Source: Sphingomonadaceae bacterium
GTDB taxonomy: Bacteria > Pseudomonadota > Alphaproteobacteria > Sphingomonadales > Sphingomonadaceae
Reading direction: 5' to 3'
Assembly (NCBI GenBank): GCA_019454625.1
Contig: JACFNY010000080.1
Coordinates: 1 to 7,993 of the forward strand
DNA length: 7,993 nucleotides
Of the stretch, positions 6,533 to 7,993 are shown piece after piece. How positions within the stretch are numbered: the stretch's first letter is position 1; each line of letters begins with the position of its first letter. A program made the position numbers and the translations under genes. The notes under the pieces were generated by a model. That model did not search any database and was not told the origin of the DNA. It saw only the letters and a list, made by a program, of their open reading frames with translations.

Positions 6533-7303
6533 CTATACCAGCGCGGCGAACGGCGTCATCGCTTCCGCGACGCGAGCGGCCGCATCGCGCAGGCGGGCGA
6601 GCACGGGGGTCCGGGAGCGTCGCGGCGGCCGGTTTCCGGAGCCGGACACCGAAATGGCGAAGGTGACGGGCGCCGCTGCCGTCCGGACGGGAACGGCAAG
6701 GCAGGTGAGCCCGGAGACGACCTCCTCGTCGTCCACCGCATAGCCCTCTTCGCGGATGCGGTCGAAGGCCTGCCGCAGCGCGGCCGGGTCCGTGATCGTG
6801 CGCGGCGTCAGGGCGATGAACGGCCCGCTCGCCAGATATTCGGCCTGGTCCTTCTCCGGCAGATGGGCGAGCAGCACCTTGCCGATGCCGGAGCAATAGG
6901 CCTCCAGCTGGATGCCTTCGCGCGTGAACAGGCCCGGCTCGCCGCCTTCCTTGATCAGGTACGTCACCATGTTGTTTTCGAGGCAGCCGAGATGCGCCGT
7001 GAGCCCCGTGCGCCGCGCCAGCCCGGCGAGCACCGGCCGCGCGGCTTCCGCGGCGGTGGCGCGCGCCGAGACGCTCCCGCCGAGCGCCAGAAGCGCCGGG
7101 CCCGCCACATAGTGGCCGCGCCGCACCCGGTGCAGATAGCCGGCCTTCGCCAGCGTCGAGACGAGGCGGTGCGTAGTAGCGATCGGCAGCCCGAGGTCCT
7201 GCCCGAGATCGAGCACCGACCGCGCGCCCTGATCGCGCGCGGCAGCGGCGAGCAGCGCAAGCCCGCGCTCCAGCGCAGCGACGGATGGCATTCCTTTTTT
7301 CAT
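6533..7303 (-). CDS. IclR-family transcriptional regulator
   Basis: The 256-residue protein has an N-terminal winged helix (residues about 10-68; recognition helix about 40-53, PIATTHRLVSTLAK) and a C-terminal effector domain (about 85-245). The latter includes YCSGIGKVLLAHLP, EEGYAVDDEEVVSGLTCLAVPV and the ISVSGSGNR block, all in family order. The ATG at 7303 gives the usual IclR length; a second ATG at 7291 lies directly after AAAAAGGA, too close to use it as its ribosome site. The reading frame stays open far upstream, but that part is antisense to the hydratase at 7388 and is not real. IclR proteins commonly control aromatic catabolism. It is divergent from the second hydratase, with a candidate operator between, and ends 6 bases from the convergent MarR gene. 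Confidence 0.9.
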   Translation of the reverse strand: MKKGMPSVAALERGLALLAAAARDQGARSVLDLGQDLGLPIATTHRLVSTLAKAGYLHRVRRGHYVAGPALLALGGSVSARATAAEAARPVLAGLARRTGLTAHLGCLENNMVTYLIKEGGEPGLFTREGIQLEAYCSGIGKVLLAHLPEKDQAEYLASGPFIALTPRTITDPAALRQAFDRIREEGYAVDDEEVVSGLTCLAVPVRTAAAPVTFAISVSGSGNRPPRRSRTPVLARLRDAAARVAEAMTPFAALV

Positions 7304-7310
7304 CTGACGG

Positions 7311-7340
7311 AAAATAGCGTCCTTACGTTCCTGTGCGCAA
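7311..7340 (-). promoter_or_regulatory. Candidate promoter of the IclR gene
   Basis: On the minus strand TTGCGC (7340-7335) is followed after 18 bases by TATTTT (7316-7311). Transcription from this pair would start almost at the ATG (7303), implying a leaderless or very short-leader mRNA. That fits the lack of a well-placed ribosome site before 7303. The -35 box lies inside the left arm of the inverted repeat 7335-7353, so binding there would block the promoter and could give autoregulation. Confidence 0.35.
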
Positions 7341-7353
7341 CCGCAGCTTGCGC
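7335..7353. promoter_or_regulatory. Inverted repeat, candidate IclR operator
   Basis: GCGCAA (7335-7340) and TTGCGC (7348-7353) are exact reverse complements separated by 7 bases. They are flanked by a second, wider pair, CGTTCC (7326-7331) and GGAACG (7363-7368), whose centre is 3 bases off. The site lies midway in the 84-base divergent region between the IclR gene and the second hydratase, where IclR proteins typically bind to control themselves and the divergent gene. The arms are short, so chance cannot be excluded. Confidence 0.45.
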
Positions 7354-7374
7354 CTATGGTCGGGAACGAAAAAC

Positions 7375-7390
7375 AGGAGAGCCGATCTTG
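7375..7390 (+). promoter_or_regulatory. Ribosome site fixing a TTG start for the second hydratase
   Basis: AGGAGA at 7375-7380 is followed by 7 bases and TTG at 7388-7390, ideal spacing. The open frame contains no ATG until 7637 (in DDMEI), which lies past conserved hydratase blocks, so the TTG is the best-supported start. Confidence 0.75.
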
Positions 7391-7993
7391 GGCGAGGATT
7401 TCGAGGCGACAGCCGTCCAGTTGCGCGATGCCTATTCGGGATCGGTGATCCCGCCGCTTCGGGGCGCGCTGGAGCCGAACGACGCGGACGGCGCCTATGC
7501 CGTTCAGGCGATCAACACACGCTTCTGGGAAACCGCCGGCCGCCGCATCGTGGGCCGCAAGGTGGGGCTGACCGCGAAGGCGGTGCAGCAGCAGCTCGGC
7601 GTCGACCAGCCCGATTTCGGCGTCCTGTTCGATGACATGGAGATTGCCGACGGCGGCGTGATTCCGTCCGGGCGCCTCATTCAGCCGAAAGCGGAGGCGG
7701 AAATCGCCCTGATCCTCGGCGCCGACCTCGCCGGACCCGACATATCGCGCGCCGATGTCGAGGCGGCAGTCGCCGAAGCCGCCGCCGCCATCGAGATCGT
7801 GGACAGCCGCATCGCCGACTGGAAGATCACCTTCGCCGATACGGTCGCCGACAACGGCTCCTCGGGCATGTTCGTGCTCTCCACGGCGCGCAAGCCCCTT
7901 GCCGGGCTCGACCTGTGGACCTGCGGCATGGCGCTTGAGGTGAACGGCGCGCTCGCCTCTCTGGGCGCGGGCTGCGCTTGTCTCGGTCATCCG
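7388..7993 (+). CDS. Second 2-keto-4-pentenoate hydratase (3' end beyond window)
   Basis: From TTG 7388 the frame is open for 202 codons to the window edge, so about 60 residues are missing compared with the family. Residues 54-86 match residues 57-89 of the hydratase at 2482 at 27 of 33 positions, and [14 protein letters not shown] is identical in both. The metal triad is present as Glu103, Glu105 (AEAEIAL) and Glu136. The hydratase-type motifs, not the decarboxylase ones (GMKMGFTS), are seen, so the same reaction on 2-hydroxypentadienoate or an alkylated relative is expected. The start is non-ATG but has a strong ribosome site. It is divergent from the IclR gene and probably opens another operon, where the 4-hydroxy-2-oxovalerate aldolase and acetaldehyde dehydrogenase missing from this window might lie. 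Confidence 0.9.
   Translation, partial: MGEDFEATAVQLRDAYSGSVIPPLRGALEPNDADGAYAVQAINTRFWETAGRRIVGRKVGLTAKAVQQQLGVDQPDFGVLFDDMEIADGGVIPSGRLIQPKAEAEIALILGADLAGPDISRADVEAAVAEAAAAIEIVDSRIADWKITFADTVADNGSSGMFVLSTARKPLAGLDLWTCGMALEVNGALASLGAGCACLGHP

Noticed and set aside
7304..7990. The minus-strand frame of the IclR gene stays open to 7990, as if the protein had a 229-residue N-terminal extension.
   Set aside because: It is antisense to the well-conserved second hydratase, lacks any domain, and crosses the promoter region. IclR proteins start where the ATG at 7303 lies.

Overview
The window is GC-rich with tightly packed genes. It looks like part of an alphaproteobacterial chromosome or catabolic plasmid, most likely Sphingomonadales. 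The grounds are high G+C third positions, a TonB-dependent-receptor leader ending in an ELIVVT-type TonB box, and a meta-cleavage aromatic operon with MarR and IclR regulators. The taxon is an inference; no rRNA or other marker gene is present.

Layout. Bases 1-121 (minus) hold the first 40 codons of a TonB-dependent outer-membrane receptor. A 248-base divergent control region (122-369) follows. Bases 370-6526 (plus) carry eight genes in one apparent operon. In order these are 2-hydroxymuconate semialdehyde dehydrogenase, an unrecognised exported HExxH protein, 2-keto-4-pentenoate hydratase, 4-oxalocrotonate decarboxylase, 4-oxalocrotonate tautomerase, a PepSY-type four-helix membrane protein, a class II aldolase-like protein and a MarR regulator. 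Junctions are overlaps of 4-20 bases or gaps of 2-9 bases. An IclR regulator (6533-7303, minus) converges on the operon end with a 6-base gap. An 84-base divergent region (7304-7387) separates it from a second 2-keto-4-pentenoate hydratase, which starts at TTG 7388 and runs off the window.

How the genes work together. The dehydrogenase oxidises the ring-cleavage product 2-hydroxymuconate semialdehyde. The tautomerase and decarboxylase convert the resulting 2-hydroxymuconate to 2-hydroxypenta-2,4-dienoate, and the hydratase makes 4-hydroxy-2-oxovalerate. This is the 4-oxalocrotonate branch of the catechol meta pathway. The extradiol dioxygenase, semialdehyde hydrolase, 4-hydroxy-2-oxovalerate aldolase and acetaldehyde dehydrogenase are not in the window.

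What is unusual. Three non-canonical genes sit inside the operon: the exported putative metallopeptidase, translationally coupled on both sides and lower in G+C; the PepSY membrane protein; and an aldolase-fold protein that has lost all three metal-binding histidines. With the divergent TonB receptor they suggest that cell-envelope uptake or iron handling is tied to aromatic catabolism. That link is inferred from gene order only.
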